50,391 nucleotides of DNA. It comes from an uncultured delta proteobacterium. GTDB taxonomy: Bacteria; Desulfobacterota; Desulfobulbia; Desulfobulbales; Desulfocapsaceae. A model generated the notes under the pieces. That model made no database searches, had not been told where the DNA came from, and saw nothing but the letters and a program-made list of their open reading frames with translations. This document shows positions 34,016 through 43,614 of this stretch, piece after piece. The position numbers and the translations under genes are program-made. The stretch spans positions 1 through 50,391 of the forward strand of contig CAIQWD010000110.1 in NCBI GenBank assembly GCA_903875445.1, written 5' to 3'. How positions within the stretch are numbered: position 1 is the first letter of the stretch; every line of letters begins with the position of its first letter.

Positions 34016-35527
34016 TTAAAGATCAAAGCCGCAATAGGAGAGATTGAAGCTTTTATTGCATAAAGGAAAATCAGAAATCTCCTGGTTTCTAAGGGACATG
34101 GCCAACCCGGTCCAATTGTGAAACGAAGGGTCTTTGACCTTGTACCGTTCAATCCTGCCGGCCTTGTCGGTCAACAGGCAGTGCGAAACTTCGCCGCGCC
34201 AGCCTTCATTGACGGTCACCACAAAGGCATCCGGCTCAAGGGTTAATTCGGCCATGGTGGTTTTCGCACAGATCTCGCCGGCCCGGCTAAGGAGGATATG
34301 GATGAGGTGCATCGAGTGCATGATCTCCTCCCGGCGAACCGAGGCCCGGCTATAAACATCGCCGTTCACCATCTCATTGCGGTTGGCATGGAGAGGCCCG
34401 TAGGCCTCGGTTGGAAAAGCGACGCGAGCATCATATTCAAGGCCGGATGCCCGACCACTGTAGCCGACCAGCCCCAGGTCTTCGGCCATCTTTTTCGAGA
34501 CGATCCCGGTATTTTCGAACCGGGCCTGGACCGTATGGGCACTGAAGAGAAGATCGCAGACATGACTGATCTCCGGTTCCAGCTCCTTGAGCTTATCTTC
34601 GATGATTTTCGCCTGTTCTCTCCCCATTATCTGAGAAATTCCGCCGGGGAGCACCAGACTCTTGCCGAATCTGTTGCCGCAGAGGACCTGGAGAAGATTG
34701 AGAAATTCACCGCGCAGACGTCCGAAATAAGCGGCCGGCGGATTGAAGGCGACATCGCCGCTCAAGGCTCCCAGGTCGCCGATATGGTTGGCGAGACGTT
34801 CGAGTTCCAAGGCAATCGACCGGACAATCCGCGCCCCGGGATCGACGGAGATCCCGGCCAATGCCTCCAAGGCCTGGCAACAGCAAAGATTGTGACCGAT
34901 ACTGGTATCGCCGGCAATCCCTTCACAGAGAATCGGCAAGCGTTTCATTGCTACCTGGGTGAGCATCTTCTCGATGCCGCGATGCTGATAACCCAGCTGT
35001 ATCTCAAGGGAAAACACCTCCTCTCCGGCGCACTGAAAGCGAAAATGGCCGGGTTCGATAATACCAGCATGCACCGGACCTACGGCTACCTCGTGGATGC
35101 TCTCGCCCTCGACCTGAAAGTAGCTGTAATTACCGGGGATATCCTCCTCATAATTGTTGCCGAAGACATCGGGCACCTGGCGATAGTTGGCATGGTAGCG
35201 AACCATCTTCAGCCATGGATGATCAACCGGGGTAATCCCGTACTGCTCGGCGATTTCCCGCTCGAACATATGGAATTTTTCATTGGAGGAAGCGGTAAGC
35301 GAGGCAAAACTCTCGCCGACCTCGGTTGTCAGTACATACAGCTGCGTATTGCGCATCACCGCCAAAAGCCTATTCCGGCCATCCTCGACAAAGGCGAAAA
35401 ACTGGACGATGAAACCGTCGTTTTTCACAAAGTCGTCAAGCAATTCGGCAAAGCGAGCAAAAGGAACAGAGGGGAGAATCGAACGTTTAACGGCTTGCCC
35501 GTTGTCAATCTGCAGGAGCTTATCCAT
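34016..35527 (-). CDS. Ehr complex large subunit (HyfG/NuoCD-like), no NiFe ligands
   Basis: 503 residues from the ATG at 35527 (a TTG at 35542 is also in frame). NuoC-like N-terminal part (about 1-155) fused to a NuoD/HyfG-like part. The first CxxC of NiFe hydrogenases (E-G-I-C-G-x-C) reads EGIAGDTS, and the C-terminal DPCxxC reads DPSFHNW, so all four nickel ligands are gone. The Hyf-like end FPLCNKSFNLSYCGFDL is kept. It therefore cannot hold a NiFe site and belongs to the Ehr class of unknown electron partner. The start overlaps the end of the antiporter-like gene by eight bases. Confidence 0.92.
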   Translation of the reverse strand: MDKLLQIDNGQAVKRSILPSVPFARFAELLDDFVKNDGFIVQFFAFVEDGRNRLLAVMRNTQLYVLTTEVGESFASLTASSNEKFHMFEREIAEQYGITPVDHPWLKMVRYHANYRQVPDVFGNNYEEDIPGNYSYFQVEGESIHEVAVGPVHAGIIEPGHFRFQCAGEEVFSLEIQLGYQHRGIEKMLTQVAMKRLPILCEGIAGDTSIGHNLCCCQALEALAGISVDPGARIVRSIALELERLANHIGDLGALSGDVAFNPPAAYFGRLRGEFLNLLQVLCGNRFGKSLVLPGGISQIMGREQAKIIEDKLKELEPEISHVCDLLFSAHTVQARFENTGIVSKKMAEDLGLVGYSGRASGLEYDARVAFPTEAYGPLHANRNEMVNGDVYSRASVRREEIMHSMHLIHILLSRAGEICAKTTMAELTLEPDAFVVTVNEGWRGEVSHCLLTDKAGRIERYKVKDPSFHNWTGLAMSLRNQEISDFPLCNKSFNLSYCGFDL

Positions 35528-36947
35528 GAATTGTTCCGCCAATTATTTTAATGGTATTGAGGATTGTCGTATATATGCCATCCGGAAGCCAAACGGTGAG
35601 CAGGATCGAAGTAAGAAGCAGGGCGTAAGGAGGAAAAACTCGGAGATATTTTTCAACGCCTTGTATCTCGGCGATATTCTCGGAAAAGGACATATCGGTG
35701 ACGATCTGAGCGGCGCCGGCTACCACCAAGAGCAGGCAGAAAATGAACAGGGCGGCGCAGAACGGATGACCGGTTTGGATGGCGCCGATGAGGATAAACA
35801 GTTCACTGATAAAGAGGCCAAACGGCGGCAGACCGGAGATGCCGACAAAGCCCGCAAAAAACGAGACAAAGGTCTTCGGCAGGAATTTTGCCAGATTGCC
35901 GATATGCTCAACGAATTTGGTCTTGAAACCAAGCAAAATGTTGCCGGCGGAGAGAAAAAGCGAGGATTTAATCAGCGAATGGTGGATCATATGGAGAATT
36001 GCGCCGTACACTGCCACCCCCCCGAGGCCCACGCCAAAGGCAATGATGCCCATATTCTCGATACTCGAGTAGGCAAGCATTCTTTTATAATCCGGCTGTT
36101 TGACCATAAATATGCCGGCAACCAGCATGGAGGTGAGGCCGAAACCGATCAGCAGATTGCTGGAAAACTCCCCGAGCCCGGCCAGGTACATCAGGGTATG
36201 GGCCTTATAGATCCCAAGAAAAGCGCAGTTAAGGAGAGCCCCCGACAACAGTGCCGAAGCAGGGCTGGGTGCCTGACTGTGCGCATCGGGAAGCCAGGTA
36301 TGCATCGGTGCAAGGCCCATTTTGGTGCCGAAGCCGATGGCAATGAAGATGAACCCCGCCTTCAGCCAGACCGGATCAAGCTGAGCGGCTACCCGGTTCA
36401 GCGAGGTAAAGGTCAGGGGCACATCGATTTCGGCGATATCAATGGACAGGGTGATGAAAAAGCAGCCGAGTAGCGCCAGGGCAATACCCACCGAACAGAT
36501 AATGATATATTTCCAGGTCGCTTCCAGCGCTTCTCTTGAGCGATGGACAAAGATCAGCGGGGCGCTGACCAGCGTCGTGGCCTCAATGGCGATCCACAGG
36601 ACAATGGGATGATCGGCAAGGCTTACCATGCTCATGGTTCCGAGGAAAAGCAGCATGCAGCCATGGAACACCGGTTCGTTCTCCATCTCGGTTTCACGCA
36701 CATAGCAGATCGCATACAGGGAGATGCAGAGAAAGATAAAAGAGGTGAGCAGCAACACCAGCAGACCAACCGGCTCAGCGGAGAAGAAATCGCTGGTGTA
36801 GACCGGCAACTGCCCGAACCAAGCCATGATCGTCAGCTGCAAATGAAAGAGCGCGGCAATAAGCAGCATCCCCCGGCCGAGGTTTGCGGGCACAAAGAGT
36901 GCTGCCAGGCCGGTCAATATCGGCAGTATAAAAATAAGTTCGAGCAT
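35520..36947 (-). CDS. Ehr membrane subunit, antiporter-like (HyfF/NuoN type)
   Basis: 475 residues and about 14 hydrophobic helices. The Nuo/Mrp antiporter-like core is seen in KAGFIFIAIGFGTKMGLAPM, HTWLPDAHSQAPSPASALLSG and YSSIENMGIIAFGVGLGG, with conserved lysine and histidine residues of the proton path. It would move protons (or sodium) across the inner membrane, coupled to the electron-transfer arm. It starts four bases after the HyfE-like gene. Confidence 0.93.
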   Translation of the reverse strand: MLELIFILPILTGLAALFVPANLGRGMLLIAALFHLQLTIMAWFGQLPVYTSDFFSAEPVGLLVLLLTSFIFLCISLYAICYVRETEMENEPVFHGCMLLFLGTMSMVSLADHPIVLWIAIEATTLVSAPLIFVHRSREALEATWKYIIICSVGIALALLGCFFITLSIDIAEIDVPLTFTSLNRVAAQLDPVWLKAGFIFIAIGFGTKMGLAPMHTWLPDAHSQAPSPASALLSGALLNCAFLGIYKAHTLMYLAGLGEFSSNLLIGFGLTSMLVAGIFMVKQPDYKRMLAYSSIENMGIIAFGVGLGGVAVYGAILHMIHHSLIKSSLFLSAGNILLGFKTKFVEHIGNLAKFLPKTFVSFFAGFVGISGLPPFGLFISELFILIGAIQTGHPFCAALFIFCLLLVVAGAAQIVTDMSFSENIAEIQGVEKYLRVFPPYALLLTSILLTVWLPDGIYTTILNTIKIIGGTIHG

Positions 36948-36951
36948 TGAA

Positions 36952-37605
36952 TCAGTCCTTTAAGAGATTGAGGTGATCAGTATCGATATCATCAAAGGTA
37001 TGATTGATATTATGCAAGATGATACCCATGATCATAACCCCAACCAACACGTCGAGAAGTACTCCGAATTCGACGACATAGAGGGTGTGAGCATGTTTGG
37101 TGAGGGCAGTGCCGACCAGGTAAATACCATTTTCCAGCATCAGATAACCGATAACCTGGGTGATCGCCTTTTTTCTGCTCATCATGAGAAAAAATCCTGC
37201 CGAGATGGTCGTGATTGCCGTCGTCAGCAGCAAGTCGTGTCCTTTCGGCAGAGAGAGGTGCAATCTCTCGGTGATAAATATCGAAAGCAGGATGATGATC
37301 AACCCGGCAAAGAGCGAGGCGTGGTAGCCAATGATCGGTTCGATCTCTCTCTTGGTGACCACCCGTTTCAGGGCTACGTACAGGAGTCCGGGGATGAGCG
37401 CGCCTTTGATGAGTATCATGACCTGAAAAAAGATCAGGCCGCCGCTGCCCATCCGGCTGTGATGTTCGAGCAAAAGGGGCAGGAGTGAAACCATTATCCC
37501 CTGCAAGGCCATAATCTTCACCAGGGCAATGAGCCGGTTCGAGGCCAGGGACAAGAGCACCGACAGCAGGATAATCACCATGGTTATATTAACTATATTA
37601 CTCAT
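36952..37605 (-). CDS. Ehr membrane subunit, HyfE-like
   Basis: 217 residues, about seven hydrophobic helices. It resembles HyfE, whose C-terminal part is NuoK-like (QVIGYLMLENGIYLVG, with a buried Glu in a membrane helix, and VVEFGVLLDVLVGVMIMGII). Its ATG overlaps the stop of the NuoH-like gene (ATGA), so the subunits are co-translated. Confidence 0.9.
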   Translation of the reverse strand: MSNIVNITMVIILLSVLLSLASNRLIALVKIMALQGIMVSLLPLLLEHHSRMGSGGLIFFQVMILIKGALIPGLLYVALKRVVTKREIEPIIGYHASLFAGLIIILLSIFITERLHLSLPKGHDLLLTTAITTISAGFFLMMSRKKAITQVIGYLMLENGIYLVGTALTKHAHTLYVVEFGVLLDVLVGVMIMGIILHNINHTFDDIDTDHLNLLKD

Positions 37606-38525
37606 TTAATGAACTCCATGGTGAGGATTGCCGCAAAAGATACCAGAACCAGCGAGGTGAGGACGAACTTTGGTACCAGGTTCATTTTAAACCTCGCCAT
37701 GCCTGATTCCACTAAGCCGATCGCCACGTACACCAGGCCGATTCCGCCAAAGAACAGCGGGACCTTGAAAAGCCCCCACTCCGCCTTCAGAGGAAAAATA
37801 ATGAGGAAGATAAAAGCCGAGTAAAAGAACAGTTTGTAAAAAGAACCGAGTTCGATAAGTGCCAAATCGGGACCGCTGTGATCAAGAATCATCACCTCAT
37901 GGATCATCGTCAGCTCCAGGTGGGTAGCCGGATCATCGACAGGAACCCGTGAATTCTCGGTGAGCAGCAGCATAAAAAGCGATACTATGACCAAGAGCAG
38001 CAGGGCCCCGGCGGTTCCCGCCATACTGATTGACCTTGCTCCGATAAAATATTCGGCAAAGCTCAATGCCCCGGTCATTCGGTAGAAAAGAATCAGGATG
38101 GCGAAAATCGAAGCCTCGGCAAGGGTTCCGAAAAACGCCTCTCTGGCAGCCCCCATCCCCTCAAACGGTGAGGCGGTATCAAGGGCTGCGGCGATGGTAA
38201 AAAAGCGCCCGAGACCGAGAATGTAGAAAAGGACAATCACGTCCCCATGGAAAGAGACGAGCGGCGACATCCCGCCCAGCGGGAAAAACAACAGAATCAT
38301 CATCGCCCCGGCACAGGAAATTATCGGCCCGAGTTTGAAGACGAAAGTGGTGCTGGTACTGTAGACAGAACCTTTCTGCAGAAGCTTCAACAGAGTGTAA
38401 TACTTGATGAGCAGCGGCGGCCCCTTCTTTCCGGCGAAAAAAGCCTTCACCTTGAGAATAATGCCGGGAAAGAGCGGTGCCAGGAGCAAGGCAAGGGCTA
38501 TTGTGAAAAATGATTCCATATCCAT
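37602..38525 (-). CDS. Ehr membrane subunit, HyfC/NuoH-like
   Basis: 307 residues, about eight hydrophobic helices. The NuoH/HyfC signature is clear: a loop with SPFEGMGAAREAFFGTLAEA and a later VPVDDPATHLELTMIHEVM, which hold the acidic residues at the junction between the soluble arm and the proton channels. It follows the large antiporter-like subunit gene by 33 bases. Confidence 0.94.
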   Translation of the reverse strand: MDMESFFTIALALLLAPLFPGIILKVKAFFAGKKGPPLLIKYYTLLKLLQKGSVYSTSTTFVFKLGPIISCAGAMMILLFFPLGGMSPLVSFHGDVIVLFYILGLGRFFTIAAALDTASPFEGMGAAREAFFGTLAEASIFAILILFYRMTGALSFAEYFIGARSISMAGTAGALLLLVIVSLFMLLLTENSRVPVDDPATHLELTMIHEVMILDHSGPDLALIELGSFYKLFFYSAFIFLIIFPLKAEWGLFKVPLFFGGIGLVYVAIGLVESGMARFKMNLVPKFVLTSLVLVSFAAILTMEFIK

Positions 38526-38558
38526 TCCTTTTTCTATCGGTTCAATAATCGAGGATTT

Positions 38559-40520
38559 TTATATGAACGAGACCAGCAGCAGGACACTGATCGCCAGAAT
38601 GATATAGCCTATATAGAGCTGGACCTTGCCATGCTGTATCCAGCGAAATTTGCCGAGCAGGGTGAGAAGCGGCAGGGCGAGCCCTCGATGCAGGCCGACC
38701 TCGGCGATATCTTCAATCCGGCGGAGGTATTCGGTACGTCCCGGAAAGATCTTCCGCAGTTGCACCTTGGTTTCCTTGATCACGGTAAAAGGCCGGAAAA
38801 AATCGACCACACTCCGCGTATAGGATGTGCCGGTATATTGGATTCTTGTAGTCCCCTGGGTGAACCCGCACCCCCAGGTCGGACCTTTGGTAATCTCCTT
38901 GTTTTTGTACAGGAGTTTTCTAAGAAGAAGAATCACAAAGAAAATCAGGATAAAAAGGCGGGAGCCGAGGGTCAGATTTGCGCTAACGGTGTCGATCGTC
39001 GCGGTATCGACCCGGCCGAACTTGACAATGTCGGTCAGGCCGGCAAAGGCGAGGTGGATAAAATTTTCGGGGAAAATCCCGATCGTAAGACACAGACCCG
39101 CGAGAATCACCATCGGCAGTGTCAGTAAACGGCCACCCTCGCCGGCCTGTGCGGCTTTTCCGCTACGGGGTTCGCCGAGGAAAACGATCCCCACCACCTT
39201 GGTAAAGCAGAAAGAAGCCAGTCCACCGATCACGGTGAGCGAAATAATTGCCAATATTATCAGAAGCAGGGTGATATTGTTGTGTTTCAAACCATGGAAT
39301 GCCGCAAAATAAATGAGAAATTCGCTGATGAAGCCACTGAATGGGGGTAAACCGGAAATCGATACCGAACCGATCAGAAATGTTCTGCCGGCAATGGGCA
39401 TCCTTTTCATTAGACCACCGAGATGATCGACCTGACTGGTCCCGGTTTTCTTGATAACCGCACCGGCCCCGAAAAACAACAGCGACTTAAATATCGAATG
39501 ATTAAAGACATGGAGAAGCGCCCCGGCAAAACCGAAACCGGCCATGGACACATTGCCTTTGGCCGTGCCGATCATCCCTAGTCCCACACCGATAAGAATA
39601 ATACCGATATTTTCAACGCTGCTGTAAGCCAGCAACTTTTTAAAATTGTCTTTGCCGAGGGCATACAACACACCCAACACTCCGGAGACCATGCCGAAAA
39701 CGAGGACAGCCTGACCGATAATCAGATCACCACTGGCAAGCAGAAAATAAATCCTGAGAATGCCATAGATCCCCATCTTGATCATCACCCCCGACATAAT
39801 CGCCGAGATATGGCTGGGTGCCGCCGGATGGGCATGGGGCAGCCAGACATGGAGGGGAAAGACACCGGCCTTTGAGCCGAAGCCGAGAAAAGCTATGAAA
39901 AAGACAACCAGTTTTGCCTCCGCTGGAAGGGTGGCAAACTGATCGAATGCCATACTGCCGGTCTGACTGAAAGCGACCCCGAAGGCAGCAAAGATCAGCA
40001 AGGCGCCAGCCTGAGCAAAAAGAAAATAAAGGTAGCCGGCCGTTCTCGTTTCCGCTTTTTCATAGTCATACATGACGAGAACGTAGGAAGACAGAGACAT
40101 GAGTTCCCACACCAGAGCAAAGCTCAGGATATTTGCGGCAAGGGTAACCAGGGACATGGCGGCGATAAGCACATTGGTGCAAAAGAAACTGACAGCGGTC
40201 CTGATCGAGTTTTCCGCCTTATCGAAATAGGCGCAGCTGTAGATCACCGCCAGCGGGCAGATGAGAAATATCGGGATGAGAAAGAAAAAACTGAGGGAAT
40301 CGCAGGCAAATGCCAGAGTAAAACTATGCAGCCAGGAACACGACCAGGCCATGCCCTGGAGCTTTGCAGGGGCAGAAAAAATTGCGAAAAGACCGGTAAT
40401 GCAACCGATCATGGTGATTCCCAGATAGACCCATTTGGTAAATGCCATGTACCGATGGGTCAGCAGGGGAAGGATTCCCCCCATGACTATAATGACCAGG
40501 GCTAGAAGGAAAATATTCAT
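38559..40520 (-). CDS. Ehr membrane subunit, large antiporter-like (HyfB/NuoL type)
   Basis: 653 residues with about 16 hydrophobic helices. Core motifs are FLGFGSKAGVFPLHVWLPHA, HPAAPSHISAIMSGVMIKMG and YSSVENIGIILIGVGLGM, as in HyfB and NuoL-type proton-pumping subunits. It is the first recognisable subunit gene of the operon. No HyfD homologue is present, so the complex has two antiporter-like subunits rather than three. Confidence 0.94.
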   Translation of the reverse strand: MNIFLLALVIIVMGGILPLLTHRYMAFTKWVYLGITMIGCITGLFAIFSAPAKLQGMAWSCSWLHSFTLAFACDSLSFFFLIPIFLICPLAVIYSCAYFDKAENSIRTAVSFFCTNVLIAAMSLVTLAANILSFALVWELMSLSSYVLVMYDYEKAETRTAGYLYFLFAQAGALLIFAAFGVAFSQTGSMAFDQFATLPAEAKLVVFFIAFLGFGSKAGVFPLHVWLPHAHPAAPSHISAIMSGVMIKMGIYGILRIYFLLASGDLIIGQAVLVFGMVSGVLGVLYALGKDNFKKLLAYSSVENIGIILIGVGLGMIGTAKGNVSMAGFGFAGALLHVFNHSIFKSLLFFGAGAVIKKTGTSQVDHLGGLMKRMPIAGRTFLIGSVSISGLPPFSGFISEFLIYFAAFHGLKHNNITLLLIILAIISLTVIGGLASFCFTKVVGIVFLGEPRSGKAAQAGEGGRLLTLPMVILAGLCLTIGIFPENFIHLAFAGLTDIVKFGRVDTATIDTVSANLTLGSRLFILIFFVILLLRKLLYKNKEITKGPTWGCGFTQGTTRIQYTGTSYTRSVVDFFRPFTVIKETKVQLRKIFPGRTEYLRRIEDIAEVGLHRGLALPLLTLLGKFRWIQHGKVQLYIGYIILAISVLLLVSFI

Positions 40521-40543
40521 GTCTTTTCAAGAGATTTCGTTAT

Positions 40544-41569
40544 TCATAGCAATGATTGCTCGTCCTGTTGCATTAACTGCACAAACAAATCATCCTGTGC
40601 CAGCGACGTCCCGCCCGAGGTCTTTCCGCTTTGGCTGATATATGCTTGCCATGGCACAAAATAATGTTCTTCCTCTCCGGTGAATGCCGTCATATCGATA
40701 TCCAATCCGGCGAGGTACAGCAGCTTGCTTGAAATCGGCCGGGGTTCCGCGGCAAGTCTTGTCGTATCCCGGACAAATACCTGTTGAAGATGGATTTCCG
40801 CTGCCCGCAAATTGGGGGTCGGGTGGGTGACAATCTCGGTAAGATGCGGCAGGATTGTCTCGGTATAGGGGCTGTCATTATTTACCTGGCTGTCAACAAA
40901 CTCAAAAGAAAACAGCTCCCTGCCGAGATAATGGCCAATGGCCAGCTTTCTTCCCTGCCGCCAGTCATGAATCAGGGGGTCAAAAACCTGCTGAAAGTCT
41001 GGAGAAACAATGAAGGAATGAAGTGCCCCGGATATCATAACCGGCCAAAGAGTTCCATCTTTAGCCGGTTCGACAATCCGTTCCAGATGAATATTTAATT
41101 TGCAGCCGGCATCTTCCCCGCCTTGCCGAAGCAAGGTTTCCGGCACAGTAATCAGACACTGGCCCTGCACGGTTTGGCTAAGGAAAATGTTTTCTTGGGC
41201 AAATCGGTAAAGATGCAAAAACGGGGCAATGAAATCGGCCGGAGTACTGCCGGAAGAGGTCTTGAGTTTTTTATGGTCAAGAAGCCGGGGAAGACCGCAA
41301 CAGCTTCCCCAATTGGGGTTATAGGTTACTTGCGTCGATAAAACGAAGACCGCGGTATCTTCTCCGCCGTTTTTCACCAGCTCTGCCACGTCGTCCGGTG
41401 AAGAGTCCGCAGCAGGAAGACCGGAGGTGCGAATAGTTACCGGCCCAAAGCCGAGGGAAGCACTCAAGTTCCTCAGTCGGCAAGGAAATTCTGCAGAGGG
41501 AATCATCCTCCCTTTGATCTTGAATAAGGCGTCAGTTGGCTGCGACGATTCGAGCGAACAGGTTGTCAT
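40544..41569 (-). CDS. Unknown protein heading the Ehr operon
   Basis: 341 residues, not recognised. It has no signal peptide or membrane segments and eight cysteines, none in an obvious metal motif (WGSCCGL is the only pair). The frame stays open for 1 kb with no competing gene on the other strand, and its stop is 23 bases from the next start, so it looks real and co-transcribed with the Ehr subunits. An accessory or assembly role is a guess from position. No strong ribosome binding site precedes the ATG. Confidence 0.65.
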   Translation of the reverse strand: MTTCSLESSQPTDALFKIKGRMIPSAEFPCRLRNLSASLGFGPVTIRTSGLPAADSSPDDVAELVKNGGEDTAVFVLSTQVTYNPNWGSCCGLPRLLDHKKLKTSSGSTPADFIAPFLHLYRFAQENIFLSQTVQGQCLITVPETLLRQGGEDAGCKLNIHLERIVEPAKDGTLWPVMISGALHSFIVSPDFQQVFDPLIHDWRQGRKLAIGHYLGRELFSFEFVDSQVNNDSPYTETILPHLTEIVTHPTPNLRAAEIHLQQVFVRDTTRLAAEPRPISSKLLYLAGLDIDMTAFTGEEEHYFVPWQAYISQSGKTSGGTSLAQDDLFVQLMQQDEQSLL

Positions 41570-41670
41570 TGTACAGGTATTCCGAGTTGAAATTTCAGCT
41601 CCACCGGCCTTCGGAAGGCACCGGCGAAACCATTATTGACAGTGGCACGATCCGGGACAATCGGCCTGGT

Positions 41671-41901
41671 TTACTCCTCAAAAGTGAATCCATACCATTG
41701 CAATTCCTTCGCAGTAATTTCAGGAATAAATGCTATCTCACTGTTATCAATGCGGCTGTGCAGTTCATCCATCCACAAAAGGGCTTGATTTTTCGAAAAA
41801 AACGGACCTACCTCCGTTAAAGAGGTCATATCAAGCATGCGCCTTTTAATGAATTTTGTGACGTCTTCCTTATCCTGGAAAATTCCGATAATTATTTGCA
41901 T
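41671..41901 (-). CDS. Small hypothetical protein
   Basis: About 76 residues from the ATG at 41901 (MQIIIGIFQDKEDVTKF); the frame extends upstream to 41988 but without a better start. It is acidic and soluble, with mixed alpha/beta character (TSLTEVGPFFSKNQALLWMDEL). I do not recognise it. It precedes the Ehr operon by 100 bases on the same strand and could be its first gene or independent. Confidence 0.45.
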   Translation of the reverse strand: MQIIIGIFQDKEDVTKFIKRRMLDMTSLTEVGPFFSKNQALLWMDELHSRIDNSEIAFIPEITAKELQWYGFTFEE

Positions 41902-42258
41902 TAACCCTGTGTTATAGCTGTTTTGGTGTTCTTGTAGGGTGCGTTTTACGCACCAGAGGATCTGCTGGTTCGGACGTATTGCTAGCACTTTTTATGCCAC
42001 AGGAAAAACCACTTCACATTTGCTGGATGAAAGAGAGTAACGGGCAATGAGCAAACGAGAAAAACACAAAGAAATCCGGTACTGGAGAGCGATAGCGCAG
42101 GTATGAAAAGATTTAAGACAGGAAGGCGGTGGTGAAAAATATCTTCTTGGGTAAGCAGGAAGAGGGTCACTCTAGCTACCCTTTCCGGGGCATTTTGCCC
42201 CAGGCAGGGTTTTTTGCCTCACCTCGGACAACCGAGCGCTCAGTACAATTTCAGTTAC
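41902..42258. other. Intergenic region with small hairpins
   Basis: 357 bases without a supported gene. GGGGCA/TGCCCC (42187-42201) and CTCGG-ACAA-CCGAG (42223-42236) form short stems just downstream of the sigma-54 regulator stop and may end its transcript, though neither is followed by a good T-run on the minus strand. Confidence 0.4.
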
Positions 42259-43614
42259 TCATTCCGTCGGCTTTTGCAGTCGCCGATACAGGGTCTTCCG
42301 GTCTATCATGAGAATCTCGGAAGCAAGGGTCTGGTTTCCCTTGGTGGTTTTCAGGATGTAGGCGATATAACGCTGGATCATCTCTTCCAGGGAAATTAGC
42401 TCGGCCGGGGCGGCCGTTTCCCAAAACAGGGTGCGGCCGGTATGATCCTGGATCTTTTGCGGCAGATCCTCGGGAACGATCTTTTCAAAGAGCGTCATGA
42501 CTACGCCATGCTCCATGGCATTGCGCAATTCCCTGACATTGCCGGGCCACTCGTAGCCGAGTAGGCGTTTGACCGTCGAATCGGCAAGTCCGATCACCTT
42601 CTTGCCGAGCTTTTGGGCGACATCGCCGATAAATTTGTTTGCCAGGAGCAGGATATCGGTTCCCCGTTTTCGGAGCGGCGGGATATCCACCTTGATGACA
42701 TTGAGCCGGTAGTAAAGATCTTCGCGGAACCGGCCCTCGGCAACGGCAGCCTCGATATCCATATTGGTGGCCGCGAGAATGCGGGCATCGAAAGCTTTTT
42801 CCTTGTTCCCTCCGACCGGCCGGACCTTGCGTTCCTCCAGGGCGCGCAGCAGTTTCGGCTGCAGACTGAGGGGAATATCGCCGATCTCATCGAGAAACAG
42901 CGTACCGCCGCTGGCCTCCAGGAGGAGGCCGGTCCGGTCCTGCCAGGCGTTGGTAAAGGCGCCCTTGACATGGCCGAAGAGCTCGCTTTCCAAAAGATTT
43001 TCCGGCAAAGCCGAGCAGTTGATGGCAACAAAGGGCTTCTCCTTGCGGCGACTGTACTCATGCAGGGCACGGGCCGTTATCTCTTTACCCGAACCGCTTT
43101 CCCCGACAATCAACACCGAGGTTTCGGCATCGGCAATGCGCTGCAACCGGGAAAAAAACTCCTTCATGACCTGGCTTTCGCCGATGAGCCCTGAAAAGGA
43201 GTGGCTGCGCTCGATTTTTTCGCTGAGGATCTTCACCTGGTGCCGCAGATTTTTGTGATCCACCGCCCGCAGAAGGGTGAGGGAGAGGAGGTCCATATCC
43301 AGCGGTTTGGTGATGAAATCGTAGGCCCCGGCCCTGATCGCCTCGATGGCGGTGTCCAGAGAGCCGAAGGCAGTCATCATGATCACCGGCAGGTCCGGCC
43401 ATTTCGCCGCAACCTCGCGACAAACCTGGATCCCGTTAATATCCGGAAGATTTATGTCGGTGAGAATAACATCCGGCATGGCTGCGGCTATTGCCTCAAT
43501 TCCGGCCTGCCCGGTAAGTAGAGAACGAGTTGTAAAACCGCGCCGGGACAGACCAAAATCCAGCATTTCACCCATGTCTTTATCGTCTTCGATAATAAGG
43601 ATATGGCCCTTCAT
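42259..43614 (-). CDS. Sigma-54-type response regulator with GAFTNA loop
   Basis: 451 residues from the ATG at 43614, which overlaps the kinase stop as ATGA; the frame runs open to 44199 inside the kinase gene but that extension is spurious. Receiver (about 1-120, Asp in VILTDINLPDI, Lys in ITKPLD), AAA+ domain (Walker A GESGSGKE, GGTLFLDEIGD), Fis-type helix-turn-helix (NQTLASEILMIDRKTLYRRL). The sigma-54 contact loop reads GAFTNA where almost all family members have GAFTGA, which may weaken or alter sigma-54 activation. It pairs with the kinase encoded at 43611-45086. Confidence 0.94.
   Translation of the reverse strand: MKGHILIIEDDKDMGEMLDFGLSRRGFTTRSLLTGQAGIEAIAAAMPDVILTDINLPDINGIQVCREVAAKWPDLPVIMMTAFGSLDTAIEAIRAGAYDFITKPLDMDLLSLTLLRAVDHKNLRHQVKILSEKIERSHSFSGLIGESQVMKEFFSRLQRIADAETSVLIVGESGSGKEITARALHEYSRRKEKPFVAINCSALPENLLESELFGHVKGAFTNAWQDRTGLLLEASGGTLFLDEIGDIPLSLQPKLLRALEERKVRPVGGNKEKAFDARILAATNMDIEAAVAEGRFREDLYYRLNVIKVDIPPLRKRGTDILLLANKFIGDVAQKLGKKVIGLADSTVKRLLGYEWPGNVRELRNAMEHGVVMTLFEKIVPEDLPQKIQDHTGRTLFWETAAPAELISLEEMIQRYIAYILKTTKGNQTLASEILMIDRKTLYRRLQKPTE

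Noticed and set aside
34298-36473. Two overlapping plus-strand frames of about 400 codons
   Set aside because: Antisense to the Ehr large subunit and antiporter-like genes; no recognisable domains.
33225-40520. Catalytic group 4 NiFe hydrogenase
   Set aside because: All four nickel-ligand cysteines of the large subunit are replaced, so the complex is called Ehr instead.
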